Source: Escallonia rubra | Lineage: Eukaryota; Streptophyta; Magnoliopsida; Escalloniales; Escalloniaceae | Assembly: GCA_033065855.1 (NCBI GenBank) | Contig: JAVXUO010001530.1 | Coordinates: 62,001-126,000, forward strand | Reading direction: 5' to 3' | Length of the DNA stretch: 64,000 nt | Shown: positions 23,351 to 34,212 of the stretch, one piece after another | How the letters are laid out: each line of letters starts with the position of its first letter | Position numbering within the stretch: the stretch's first letter is position 1 | The notes under the pieces: generated by a model | Databases searched by the model: none | The model's input: only the letters and a program-made list of their open reading frames with translations | What the model was told of the DNA's origin: nothing | Program-made: the position numbers and the translations under genes

Positions 23351-23663
23351 GTCCCGTATGTCTACCATATTCGTTTTCTTTTTTCATTTTCATGATTTTC
23401 GTATTCAATTAGAAAATATGTTTCTGTACTTTTGTCATTTTTACCCAAAAAATTTAGCTACTTTTTCTTACATTGGGTTAAGTTTTGGTGAAAAAAATTG
23501 AAAACACCTCCAAACACCTCGGAGGTGTTTTCAGTTTTTTGTCACTATTTGAGTAATTTTACAAAAAAACAAAAACATAAAATGGTAAAAGTATACCAAA
23601 AAATAATCTTTTTTTATCATCATCGCAAAAAACAGGAAACGAATGTCCTAAAAGTACGGGTGC
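23351..23663. mobile_element. Foldback MITE with an empty site in the other duplication copy
   Basis: A 313-bp insertion in copy 1 that is absent at about 33985-33995 in copy 2, where a single ttaag remains. In copy 1, ttaag flanks both sides (23346-23350, 23664-23668). The ends gtcccgta and tacgggtgc are inverted, inverted similarity extends inward (attcgtttt...), and the centre is a strong hairpin (gaaaacacctcc/ggaggtgttttc near 23501-23532). No coding. Superfamily is uncertain, because the 5-bp ttaag may be part of a longer imperfect duplication. Confidence 0.75.
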
Positions 23664-23700
23664 TTAAGTTCTCATACTCTAAATACCCATGATGACTTCG

Positions 23701-23777
23701 TAATTTGAAGATTGTAATCTTCAAATTACTAATTTTAAAATTGTAATCTTCACTCATAGGTTTCTCCTATGAGTGAA
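23701..23777. repeat. Pair of short near-perfect palindromes
   Basis: At 23701-23728 the arms taatttgaagatt/aatcttcaaatta are perfect 13-mers with a 2-nt loop. At 23749-23777 the arms ttcactcatagg/cctatgagtgaa flank a short loop. The taatttgaagattgtaatct core recurs singly at about 23790-23812 and near 34339. They form hairpins in DNA or RNA; no function is evident. Confidence 0.85.
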
Positions 23778-24553
23778 CCCTTTTGACATACTAATTTGAA
23801 GATTGTAATCTTAAAGATAGTTTTGTCGAGTGCAAGTCTACTTTAAGTGCAAAGGTTAAACTTAGCACGTTTCTAGTAAATAATCCTGTCGAGTGTAAGT
23901 CTACTTCAAGCACAAATGTTAAATTATCGAGCTTCTTCAAGAAAGAACTAAGACATTTTATCAATTTTTAACAAAGTGATAGAAAAAGAAAAAAGGAAAA
24001 AGAAAAGAGAAATACTTAGCAGTCTGCACTAATTATGTGAAAATAGTCACAAATGAGCTCTTTATGCAGGCATTAATATGCTCAAATTGTAAACTATAAA
24101 AACAAAAAGGTTAACTCGTTCTTTCAAGTGGCCCCTTCAATGAATGATGATGATATACATTTTATAATCATAACAGAACCGACAAGAGGTGCCACTTCAA
24201 TTTTCTACTAGCCTAGTTGTGTATATATGTATTCATCAAGTTTGCGGTTAAGTATTGGCAGCCTGCTATGCTCTGCTCCGCTCCGCATTTTGCTCCGCTC
24301 TGCTCATAGTGTGAATCCATTTTCTCGTTTAGTTAGTCAGCTTCAAAGCAACTTGTGTAAACGCATTTTAATGGAGTAGTCAACTGCTTTATTGGTCCAT
24401 AATTAGCGAGACTTTTTTGGTACTTGCCTAAAGAAAGAGTTGTACGCAGTGACGTCGTCGGGCTGATGTCATGATTCTAATTGCAGAAAGCCATTGTCAT
24501 GCCAACAAAACTGGGCATATCCCAGACAGGCAAGTCATGTTCTTGAAGTTAGA

Positions 24554-24956
24554 TGTGTGATTAGGATCCTAAAAATGGTGCGGTTGACTCGGATTTTGCT
24601 TTCCCACTTCGAGAATATTTAAATCACCTCCATGCATGTATTTATGTATGTACGTACGTATGTATCAAGTTGCACTCCTAGTGGATCCCAAGGTCTAGCA
24701 TAAGTAGATTTACATAAAAAGTGTAAATAGCGATATGCATACGTAAAAGTACGATATTAGCAAACATTTAATATACAATAATAAAGTTCTAAAAAAAACT
24801 CAAGCTGACGTAGACGCAGACGCACTTATAAAGTACATAATTTAAGATGATGAAAATCTGCTCGGCCAAGATCAGCTATCAAAACCACAAAGCTGTGATG
24901 TACGCATATTCAAATTGACAAAACCGTAAAAGGTAACTAATTGAACCCATGAAAAG
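24554..24956. other. Intergenic sequence between duplication copy 1 and CACTA-2
   Basis: No gene. Part (about 24725-24950) resembles 38570-38790, a further trace of the segmental duplication. A (ACGT)n-like run, tatgtatgtacgtacgtatg, occurs at about 24643-24664. Confidence 0.5.
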
Positions 24957-25045
24957 ATATATATATATATATATATATATAGGGGGTAGTAACTTCCCAC
25001 TTGATCATTTGGGTAACCCCCTCGTTAAGGGAAAATAACTAACCC

Positions 25046-25074
<29 letters not shown>

Positions 25075-25077
<3 letters not shown>

Positions 25078-25605
25078 TTAAATAGGGTTAATTGGGTTTA
25101 ATTAGACTTAATTATTATGAATAAGGATTTAATTAAGAGCTAATGAAGGTGAACATGCCGAGTTATGTGTTAATTAGGGGCAATTAGGGCTAGTTCAAAT
25201 TATTTAGGGTTAATTACAGCTAATTACGTTTAATTAGAATCAATTAGTGTTATTCAGGGTTTAATTAGGGCTAATTCAGCTACTAAGGACTAATTGAGCC
25301 TAATTAGAACATATTACGGTTAATTACCATAAATGGGTTTAATTAGAATTTGTCTATGATTTATCAGGATAATTAGAATTTAATTAGGTTAATCAGGGGG
25401 TGATTAGGGCTAATAGGCTAATTAGAGATTAAATTAATAGTAAATTAGGGTTAATCAATGTTATTTAGAGCTAATCAGTATTAGTTAAGGCTAATTAGGG
25501 TTAATCGGAGTTAGTTGGGTTTAATTAGTGTAAACTATAATTTAATTAAGAATTAATTAGGGTTAATCGATTTTAATTAGTATTAATCAGTTTTAATTAG
25601 GCCGC
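25075..25605. repeat. Degenerate TTAATTAGGG-type array
   Basis: About 530 bp composed of variants of (g)ggttaattag(ggc), with unit length drifting around 10-12 bp. It is preceded by a (GA)n tract at about 25051-25077. It lies just upstream of the last CACTA-2 exons, so it is probably intronic. The motif resembles but is not the plant telomere unit TTTAGGG. Confidence 0.8.
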
Positions 25606-25917
25606 ATACGCGGCCTGCCTGGTACGATTGCAGGTGCTGTGATAGGAGCATCCTCACCCCCTGCTGCATCTTCGCAGACGCAGATACCGACTGTGGAACG
25701 CTCGCTGTTACACGAGGACGAGATCCGTCGCATTGCTACAGAGGTGTATAGGATGATCATGGCGCATAATCAGGTAGAACCACCATATGCATTTAGTAAA
25801 CACTATATATGATTGATATCGAGATTAATGCATCCGTGCCTTTACATGCAGGGCAATGATGTTGGACATGCCCAGCCGGATACAAATCACAGTGCCCCCA
25901 TTGACGTGAACGATTAG
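25603..25917 (+). pseudogene. Terminal exons of a CACTA-2 transposon gene
   Basis: Two exons read in one frame. The first (about 25603-25773) encodes GTIAGAVIGASSPPAASS...EDEIRRIATEVYRMIMAHNQ and ends at cag|gtagaa. The second (25852-25917) follows tgcag and encodes 21 residues (GNDVGHAQPDTN...DVND) to TAG. Frame continuity through a GT-AG intron supports real coding. The position just 5' of the CACTA 3' end fits the C-terminus of a TNPA/Transposase_24-like protein, but these residues alone do not identify a family. The upstream exons are missing or replaced by the AT-rich array. Confidence 0.6.
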
Positions 25918-26761
25918 CAAAATTCATATCCGAAACTTGGCGACCCCTGATCAACCCTTCCCCTCTTAGCTATTTGGATCCCGTTCTAGCTCCCATGGCG
26001 CCCCCCCCCCCCCCCGACTTGTACTCCCCTCCCATCCTCTACTATATTGTACCCCGCTCCTGTGCCCTCCTGAACTTTGTATACATTTTATTTTTTGATT
26101 AGTATGCAATTCATTCTTTATATATGTGTGTTGTGTCTGTTTTAGCGTTAAAAAATTATTGATGAATCATGAATTATTTAACCCTAATGTGCATTGAGAA
26201 ATATTTTGAGAAATATTTGCTAGATTGAGAATGATTGTTCACAATTTGTAATTACAAGTTTGGGGATTAAAAATAAAAAAATTATTTTTAAAATTAGTTT
26301 GACTTTAGCGACGAACTTTTAGCGAAGAAAATTCTATCGCTAAAGTTTTAAACGACATACTTTTAGTAACAGATATTCCCTAGCTAAAATTCATCAATAT
26401 ATGAATATGTGTTAGCAACAGATGTTTTGTCGCTAAATGACTGTCGTTAAAATTTTTGTCAAACGAAATGTTCCGTCACTAAATATTTTATGTAGTAAAT
26501 TATTTTTGAAAATTAAATAAATTAAAATATGGATAATATATTTAGCGCCGAATATTATGTTGCTACTTGTATAAATACGCATGTCGATGCAAGTCAACTT
26601 TTAGGCGACGGATTTTAAAATTCCATCACAAAAGTTTTAGCGACGTGGTTATTGGTAACAAACTTTTAGCGCGGGAATTCCGTCACAAAAAGTCTTTGAC
26701 GACGGATGTAAGACTTTTAGCGACGAAAATGCCCGTCGCTAAAATCCTTTTTCTTGTAGTG

Positions 26762-27291
26762 ATATCCCTTTTGGTATTATATAACAACTAGAATAGAGAC
26801 AATAAACACTAATATTTGATGTTTGATTGTTTTAACCAAAAGTATATTATTGATTCTACTTTTGCATGTGTATCGAGTGTGCCATGGTGACTAGTACTAT
26901 ATATAAATTGAATAGACTTATCTAATGTTACATATATACCTATCTAGAACGGTGGCAATTCCTTCGAAGAATTTTTTTAAAAAGTGACACAAAATAAAAA
27001 AAATTAAATGATATATAACTATATAGAAGGACATGTTTGATTTTTATAATTTAAAATTTATTAAAAATGCAGTTAAAATAAAGTATAAAATCGAAGATTG
27101 ATATTTTAAAAATATTATATTGCTAAGTTCATCTTTACACACGCATTGTGTCATGCCCGTAACTCGGAGGCGGACCTACACATACCATTTCAAAATATTC
27201 TTACTTATAAGAAATATATGCCCAAAACATCTAACAAAAACATAACCTCAGAAGAGGTAATCAAAGTTCTAAACATATCTCAAATGAATAG
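26762..27291. other. AT-rich flank with one copy of the ~370-bp repeat
   Basis: From tcccttttggtattatataacaact onward the sequence matches one unit of the array at 39.5-40.5 kb. From about 27149 a different sequence starts (tgtcatgcccgtaactcgg) that resembles a gypsy LTR start and continues past retrotransposon A at 33001. That reading is uncertain. The last 5 bp, aatag, are the target duplication of element A. Confidence 0.5.
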
Positions 27292-28721
27292 TGTTAACCC
27301 TAGAGTTGAATAATCTAGGCTTACATCTTGTTTTGATGATATATTAATTATGTTTTAATGTGTGCTATGAGTGTATTCTTAGTAAGTATATATATGCACA
27401 CTCATGAAGATACATTTGAGAAGTTGGATAAATGGATTAAAGACAAAGAAGCTTAAAGCTATGGTGACATGCTATGGAAGCTTCATCAAGTCCAATGTCA
27501 AAGAGTAAGAAAGGATGCAGCGGCAGGGTTCTTATTGATTGAGCTTTACAATTATGTAACTAGTCTTGGTTTGATGCTTGGATTGATTACTATGACCTAA
27601 AAAGACCTTAGGACACCTTGTGCATTGCATGTGAGTTCATAATCTTTCACACAAGTGTGGTTCTTGAAAATGAGTGAACTTTGGAGCTCACTTAGATTTT
27701 CTCAAAAAACTACTTTGGTGCTAATCTTTTCATATCTTGATAAAAATTTTCATTAGCTTTCCAACGAAAAAAACGGCACCTGAATTCGATTTTTCTAGAG
27801 AAAATTATGACAAAAATAGGAAAGGGGGTTTCATGAGGCAGCCGATAGGCGGTCGGGTAACACCGTCGACTGTATTTGACTGCACTCGACTGCATTGGTC
27901 AAAACCCAGTTCCAACGGTAATTTTCGAGGACAAAACTCCAACGGCTAGTTTAGAGGGAATACAATCGACTGCATTGGTAATACAGTCGACTGCAATGGC
28001 AGTTTTGGCCACATTATGCCTATAACGGCTATATTTGATCTCTTCTCTATATAAATGATTTGGAGCTTCATCATACACTATGGAAACCACATTCTAAGCC
28101 TCTATTTATTAGAGAAATATCAAGGCTCATAGATTAAACTTATCTCTCTTCATCTTCATGATTTACATCATTAAAGAGAGCATCTTTGCGAGCAATTCTT
28201 TGATTGAGAGTGAGCATCCTTCAAGTCATCAATTCTCTCATCTCTCTATTGCACTAGAGCTTCATTTGTACTCATTTCCTTTCAAGAGGGTTTCTTTGTA
28301 CACATTTCATCTTTGTAAAAGGATTGTGATCAAGGCTTGGGTTTGTCAAGTCTTGGGTGAGCTTTGTGGATTCAAGGCTTGTGCTTGGTGGGGTATATCA
28401 CCAAGTGTTGTAAGAGTTTTGATCTTGACCCGTAAGATGATTGTTACTAGTGGATTCTTGTACTCTTGCAAGGGACTTCCTTGAAGAGGTGGATGTAAGT
28501 TTGAGGGTAATTCAAGCCGAACTACTTAAATCTCCTTGTCAAGTATCTATAATTTAGTCTCTTTACTTATTGCTCTATAATTGCTTGAGATTGTGTAGTT
28601 AGCATCTTCATTGAAGTATTACTTGGTTTGATTGAGATTTGTGATTGTGCTTAGTTTAAATTCCATATTAATTTTAAAAAAAAGCTATTCACCCCTCTCT
28701 AGGGTTGTTTCATTGGTTTTA
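27292..28721 (+). repeat. 5' LTR of retrotransposon A
   Basis: It matches 31559-32995 over its length with scattered substitutions. A TATATAAA box lies at 28048-28055. The 27861-28000 segment upstream of it carries four variants of the cagtcgactg palindrome. Confidence 0.9.
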
Positions 28722-28780
28722 AGTGGTATTAGGGCCTCGGCTCTTGATTTTTTGGTTAACATCTAAAGAGTTAAAAGATC

Positions 28781-30388
28781 ATGGGGTTTCCTAGTCTTGA
28801 GGGGAGTTCTATTACTAGACCTCCACTTTTTAATGGGTCTTCATATAGTATATGAAAAATTAAGATACAGGTATTTTTAGAATCTTTACATTATGAAATA
28901 TGGGGAATCATTGAAGATGGCCGCCCTTATGTTCCAACCAAGAGGATTAGGAATAAGCTTGTGCCAAAGGAGAAATCCAAATTTAATGACTATGATAGAA
29001 ATATGCTTTGCATGAATTCTAGAGCTAAAAATTGTCTTGTTTGTGCTCTAAACACAAATGAACTCAATCGAGTTATTATGTGTGATTCAGCTAAGAGTAT
29101 GTGGGATACACTTCAAGTCACTCATGAAGGGACTTCTCTTCTAAGAGATTCAAAGATGAATTTATGGCATAGAGAATATGAATTGTTTCAAATGTTTTCT
29201 GATGAATCTATTATGGAAATGAATTTTCGTTTCACTAAAATTGTTAATACTTTGAAACAATTAGGAAAAGATTTCTCTAACGGTGATCTTGTGAGAAAGG
29301 TAATTAGGTCATTACCTAGAGAATGGGATAAAAAAATCACCACACTTCAAGAATCAAAGGATCTCAATACTTTTCCGTTGGATGAATTAATTTGCTCATT
29401 GATGACCTATGAAATGCAACTTGAATCATCCGGGCAAAAAGTTCCAAAGAAGAAGACGAAGTGCCTTGCTCTTAAAACTTCATCAACAACGGATCCATTT
29501 TCATGTGCGGAGGAGAAAGACTTGAATAACAAAGAGATTGATAGTTGCAAAGGAATTTAATGAGTATCTCAAAATAAAGAAAGATGGAAACTTGCACAAG
29601 AGCAAGAACGAGTCAAGTATGGAGAGTACCTCAAGGGAGAATAAGAAGAAGAACGAGGCAAGAAAGAAGCACCCCATAAAGACATCAATTAAAGCCATTA
29701 TTTGGAACGATAATGACTCAAGTGGAGATGAATGTGATGATTCGATGATAGAGATTCAAATCTATGCTTCATGGCTCACACAGAAGATGAGGTCAATTCT
29801 TCCTATAGTGAGAGTGATCGCACTTTTCACAATGATGATATTTATGATGCTTACGCTCTTTTATATGAAGAATCCATGAAATTAGCTACGAAAAATTATG
29901 CTTTGAAAAAACAAATGCATGCGATTTCAAAAGAGCTAGATGACTTAAAAAGTGAAAATAATGAGTTGCATGCCAAGAATGAATGCATATCTAGCCATTT
30001 ATATGTAGAGCATGTGAATAATGATTTGGTTGAATTGATTGTGAGCATTCCTAGCACAAAACAAATCTCTTGTAATACTTCGATTTTAGAAAAACAAAAT
30101 AAAATTTTAAAGCTTGAGATTTGTGATTTGAAAAGATGCCTTGAAAATTTTGTTAATGGTAAAAACAACTTGGATGTCATGCTTGGACACCAAAAAATTG
30201 GTCTTAACAAAGGCGGTGTTGGATTAGATCCCTTCACCTTATCTCCTAAAGTTTTTAAACAACAAGCTAGATTAAATGTTCATACAAGACAACCAAAGAA
30301 CTATTGCACATCATTTACACATTGTGGTTGGTGCAACAAGAAAGGGCATACAACTAATTATTTAACTTATAGACTTGTCTATGTGTGA
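28781..30388 (+). pseudogene. Gag of retrotransposon A (UBN2 type), broken
   Basis: The frame starts at ATG 28781 (MGFPSLEGSSITRPPLFNGSSYS). It meets TGA at 28853 where the family has the tryptophan of YSxWK, then continues open through a UBN2-type capsid domain (KSMWDTLQVTHEG, KMNLWHREYELFQM, VIRSLPREWDKKI). After about 29560 frameshifts move it between frames. The later part is a Lys/Glu-rich, coiled-coil-like region and a zinc knuckle, CGWCNKKGHTTNY, whose last cysteine is replaced by leucine. Gag packages element RNA into particles. The copy is inactive; the homologous gag in element B carries the same TGA. Confidence 0.88.
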
Positions 30389-31558
30389 GGTAGATAGATA
30401 ATGTAGGTTGTTAAAGAGTTTCTTAATGTTGCTAAGACTAACACTTATGGATCCAAAAAAATGTGGGTACCAAAATTTAGACCTAAATTGTGATTGTAGG
30501 TTGTTCAAAGCAAAGGCAATTAGCAACAAGAAGAAGGCTCTAAGAAAATTTTGAGAAAGAGGAGCAACAAGCTAAATCTTAAGGGGGAGTAAGCATTCCG
30601 AGATTGGACATGCTACTTCAAATGAGGAGAGCCTCAAAGCTTGTCAAGAAAATGGACTTCAAGAATGATCACTCATGAGCTCAATTCCTTGGTAATTCAT
30701 CAAGAGGGTAAAACTTGGCTCTATTCAACATTGTGCTATACACTAAACTTATATGTCATGAAGCATGCATAAATGGTCATACTTATTTCTCATGATATAA
30801 ATAGCTTGCTTGTTGAGAATTAATGTGAACCTTGCCGATGAATGGTCCTCTTGCACTTATATTGAAAATATTGATTGTTGATGACCATCATTCGCTTTCT
30901 AAAAATTCCATGTTAAAATTATGTCATCTTAATGTTTCACAATGCCATTCATACACACACCCCTTTTGGTAATGTCGAAAAGGGAATATGACTCGGTTAG
31001 ACATTCAGTTGTGTTTGTTGGATATTATTGGCGTGCATTGATTGAGGGGGAGCATACATTAGGATGGTGTATGCAAACTTGATAGAGGGAGCTTACATGA
31101 TTGAATCACATTCTATCTTATTATTCTTGGAAAATGCATGTACTAGATGAGATTATTGAGCTACTTTGAATATCTTTCTTTGGATCATGAAGGAACTCTT
31201 GATGTCATCAGTATGAGTTCATGAGTTATACGCACTTCATGCCATTATCTTGCTTATAACTATCTCTTCACACATGCATACCCTTGTCTCTTTGTTGATG
31301 ATAAAGGGGGAGAAATAATCTTGATTCTATATGCTACGTGATTGTGTGTTTTGAGAGAACATTAGAGGAAGAGCATATCTTGTTTTAGCTAGGGAAGCTA
31401 GCTACAAGCTTAATTGATATATGAGATAAATTGACATATCTTGAGTATACAAGCAATGATTGAGTGTTCTATGTGATATTGTTGTGCTTAATTGACGATC
31501 GTATGATACACCATACCGTATATAGAATCAATGTTTGTCATCATAAAAAGGGGGAGAT

Positions 31559-32995
31559 TGTTAGCCCTACGGTTGGATAACCTAGGCTTACATCTTGTTT
31601 TGATGATAACTACACATTGATTATGTTCTAATGTGTGCTTTGAGTGTATTCTTAGTAGGTATATACATGCACACTCATGAAGACACATTTGAGAAGTTGG
31701 ATAGATGGATTAAAGACAAAGAAGCTTAAAGCTATGGTGACATGCTATGGAAGCTTCATTAAGTTCAATGTCAAAGAGCAAGAAAGAATGCATAAGCAAA
31801 GTTATTATTGATTGATCTTTACAATTACGTAACTAGTCTTGGTTTGATGCTTGGGTTGATGACTATGACCTAAAAATACCTTAGGACACCTTGTGCATTG
31901 CATGTGAGTTCATAATCTTTCACACAAGTGTGGTTCTTGAAAATGAGTGAACTTTGGAGCTCACTTAGATTTTCTCAAAAAACTACTTTGGTGCTAATCT
32001 TTTCATATCTTGATAAAAATTTTCATTAGCTTTCCAACGAAAAAAACGGCATCTCAATCCGATTTTTCTAGAGAAAGTTATGCCCAAAATAGGAAATTGG
32101 GTTCCGTGAGGCAGCCGATAGACAGTAGGGTAATACAGTCGACTGTATTTGAATGCAGTCGACTGCATTGGTCAAAACTCAGTTCCAACGGCTATTTTCG
32201 AGGACAAGAATCCAACGGCTAGTTTAAAGGGAATAAAGTCGACTGCATTGGGAATACAGTCGACTGTAATGTTAGTTTTGGCCATATTATGCCTATAACG
32301 GCTATATTTGATCTCTTCTCTATATAAATATTTTGGGACTTCATCAAACACCAAAGAAACCACATTCTAAGCCTCCATTCATTAGAGAAACATCAAGGCT
32401 CATAGATTAAACTTATCTCTCTTCATCTTCACGATTTTACATCATTAAAGAGAGCATCTTTGTGAGCAATTCTTTGATTGAGAGTGAGCATCCTTCAAGT
32501 CATCAATTCTCTCATCTTACTATTGCCCTAAAACTTCATTTGTACTCATTTCCTTTCAATCGGGTTTCTTTGTACACATTTTATCTTTGTAAAAGTATTG
32601 TGATCAAGGGTTGGGTTTGTCAAGTCTTGGGTTAGCTTGGTGGATTCAAGGCTTGGGCGTGGTGTTGGGATATCACAAAGTGTTGTAAGGGTTTTGATCT
32701 TGACCCGGAAGAAGATTGTTACTAGTAGATTCTAGTGCTCTTGCAAGGGACTTCCTTGAAAAGGTGGATATAGGCTTGGTGGTAGTTTACGCCCAACCAT
32801 TTAAATCTCCTTCTCTGGTATCTCTAACTCGATCTCTTTACTTATTGCTATTTAATTATTTGAGATTGTTTGGTTAGCATCTTCATTGAAATATTACTTG
32901 GTTTGATTGAGATTTATGATTATGCTTAGTTTAAATTTCCCATTAATTTTCAAAAACCTTATTCACCCCCCTCTCGGGTTGTTTTATTGGTTTCA
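31559..32995 (+). repeat. 3' LTR of retrotransposon A
   Basis: It begins TGTTAGCCCTACGG directly after the polypurine tract and ends TTGGTTTCA before the aatag duplication. It holds a perfect 18-bp palindrome, AATACAGTCGACTGTATT, at 32132-32149 and three further related motifs up to about 32275, plus a TATATAAA box near 32320. Confidence 0.9.
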
Positions 32996-33000
32996 AATAG

Positions 33001-33420
33001 CATTTTCATTCATCATCAAAGTCTAATAATTGCAACATGAATCTAATAACAATAGTCACCTCCCAAACTTTGGGGTTCTCAAAAGTCACTTATCAAAACT
33101 ATCACAAATCTCTTACTTTCATGTCCCTAAAGAGAGTCTAGAATTAAATGAACAACTCCAAGCTCATGCTTATAGGTAACTCCTCTACTGTCATCTCAGC
33201 TTAATTACTTGAAATGAGGGGAGGGAGAAATTAAGCACAAAGCCCAGCAAAGATCTCTCTCTCTCTCTCTCTCTCCCTCACTCACTCACTCACTCACTCA
33301 CTCACTCACTCACAAACGGAATACAATACAGGTTTCCAATAACGTATACTATAGTTGAGTTCAAATGAAGCATATGAAAACAAAAGTGCAAAGACGATAG
33401 ATAATCTTAGTGCGACAAAT
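33001..33420. other. Short unannotated stretch with (CT)n and (CACT)n runs
   Basis: This continues the pre-insertion sequence from 27291. It holds ctctct and actcactc simple repeats at 33253-33313. No gene is visible. Confidence 0.6.
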
Positions 33421-34142
33421 CTCATATACAAAGTCTTGCAGATTATGGAAGTGACATGTAATATTATTGGTTATGTCTTTTTTTTTCCTGCCATTTAGTG
33501 TTCCTTTCCTTTTAGCCCCTCCTAATGAAAGTGATACATCCATCGTATCTCTTTCTTATAATTTGTTACTAGAAACGAAAAAGAATACTCCTAGATATAA
33601 TATAAATCTTATAAAACTACAAAATAGATTCTAAAGCTCTAAAACTCTACCTAATTATTATAGTGGACTTATTTCGGACTAGTAACACTTAAAATGGTTT
33701 CTGACATGCCACTTGTCCTCCACAATATCCAAATTAAAGCCTCTAAAAGTCTATCTAATTATTATAGTGGATTTATTTGGGACTATTAACATTTAAAACA
33801 GTTTCTGACACGCCACTTGTCCTCCACAATAGCCAAATATGACTATCGTTATTATAGTACTCTTATTAATGTCCTAGAATTCATTACGTTCTTTAGCTTT
33901 ATCCCTAAATGGACAGATTATGCAATCCTACATATATGAAAGGGGTAACCTCCTCGTAGGCCCAATATAAGGAAATCTAAGAGTTAAGTTGTCATACTCT
34001 AAATACCCATGATGACTTAATAATCTATAGAAGAGAAGATTGTAATCTTTAAGATTGTTTTATCGAGCGCAAGTCTAGTTTAAGCGCAAAGGTTAAACTT
34101 ACCACGTTTCTTCAAGAAAGCGCTAAGACTTTTTATCATATC

Positions 34143-34212
<70 letters not shown>

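Larger units (their letters stand above)
22876..24553. repeat. Segmental duplication, copy 1
   Basis: Starting at tatacaaagtcttgcag, the segment matches 33421-37530 in order and orientation. Shared parts include tgccatttagtgttcctttcc, the ggacttatttcgg block, tttgacatactaatttgaag, the tttgtatatatgtattcatc block and the ctctgctccgctccgcattt block. The copies diverge after gcaagtcatg...cttgaagtt. Copy 1 has a foldback MITE and extra palindromes; copy 2 has LINE-C and a long (TA)n tract. No coding capacity is evident. Weaker similarity of flanking parts (24725-24950 versus 38570-38790) suggests the original duplication was longer. Confidence 0.85.
24957..26761 (+). mobile_element. CACTA-2: 3' part of an En/Spm-type element
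   Basis: The right terminus (ttttcttgtagtg, inverted CACTACAAGAAAA) ends at 26761. Subterminal TAGCGACGG-type repeats fill about 26290-26755. Upstream are two terminal exons of a transposon gene and a long AATTAGGG-type array. No left terminus was found; the unit seems to start at the (TA)n tract at about 24957, so it is 5'-truncated. The 3' untranslated CT-rich segment (about 25960-26110) matches CACTA-1 at 19200-19390, showing the two are related. Confidence 0.75.
27292..32995 (+). mobile_element. Retrotransposon A: gag-only Sirevirus-like Ty1/copia element
   Basis: A complete 5.7-kb unit with 5-bp target duplication aatag (27287-27291, 32996-33000). LTRs are 27292-28721 and 31559-32995 (~1.43 kb, TGTTA...TCA; the 5' copy ends TTA). 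A primer site, tggtattagggcc (28724-28736), is a mutated initiator-Met tRNA complement. A polypurine tract, aaaaagggggagat (31545-31558), precedes the 3' LTR. The interior has gag and noncoding sequence; protease, integrase and RT are absent. Several further gggggag tracts (for example near 30583, 31046 and 31308) recall the multiple polypurine tracts of Sireviruses. Without pol it must rely on enzymes made by a related element. Confidence 0.9.

Noticed and set aside
25075-25605. Interstitial telomere array
   Set aside because: The repeating unit is TTAATTAGGG-like and drifts in length; it is not a run of TTTAGGG, and it sits inside a transposon.
27710-28090. Paired short frames around the GTCGAC cluster in each LTR
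   Set aside because: Palindromic repeats keep both strands open; the same frames appear at 31983-32363 only because the LTRs are duplicates.
28158-28484. 108-codon frame in the LTR, repeated at 51531-51794 and 62061-62324
   Set aside because: It lies in the R/U5 part of the Sirevirus-like LTRs. It recurs because the LTR recurs; lengths and frames vary among copies, so no conserved protein.
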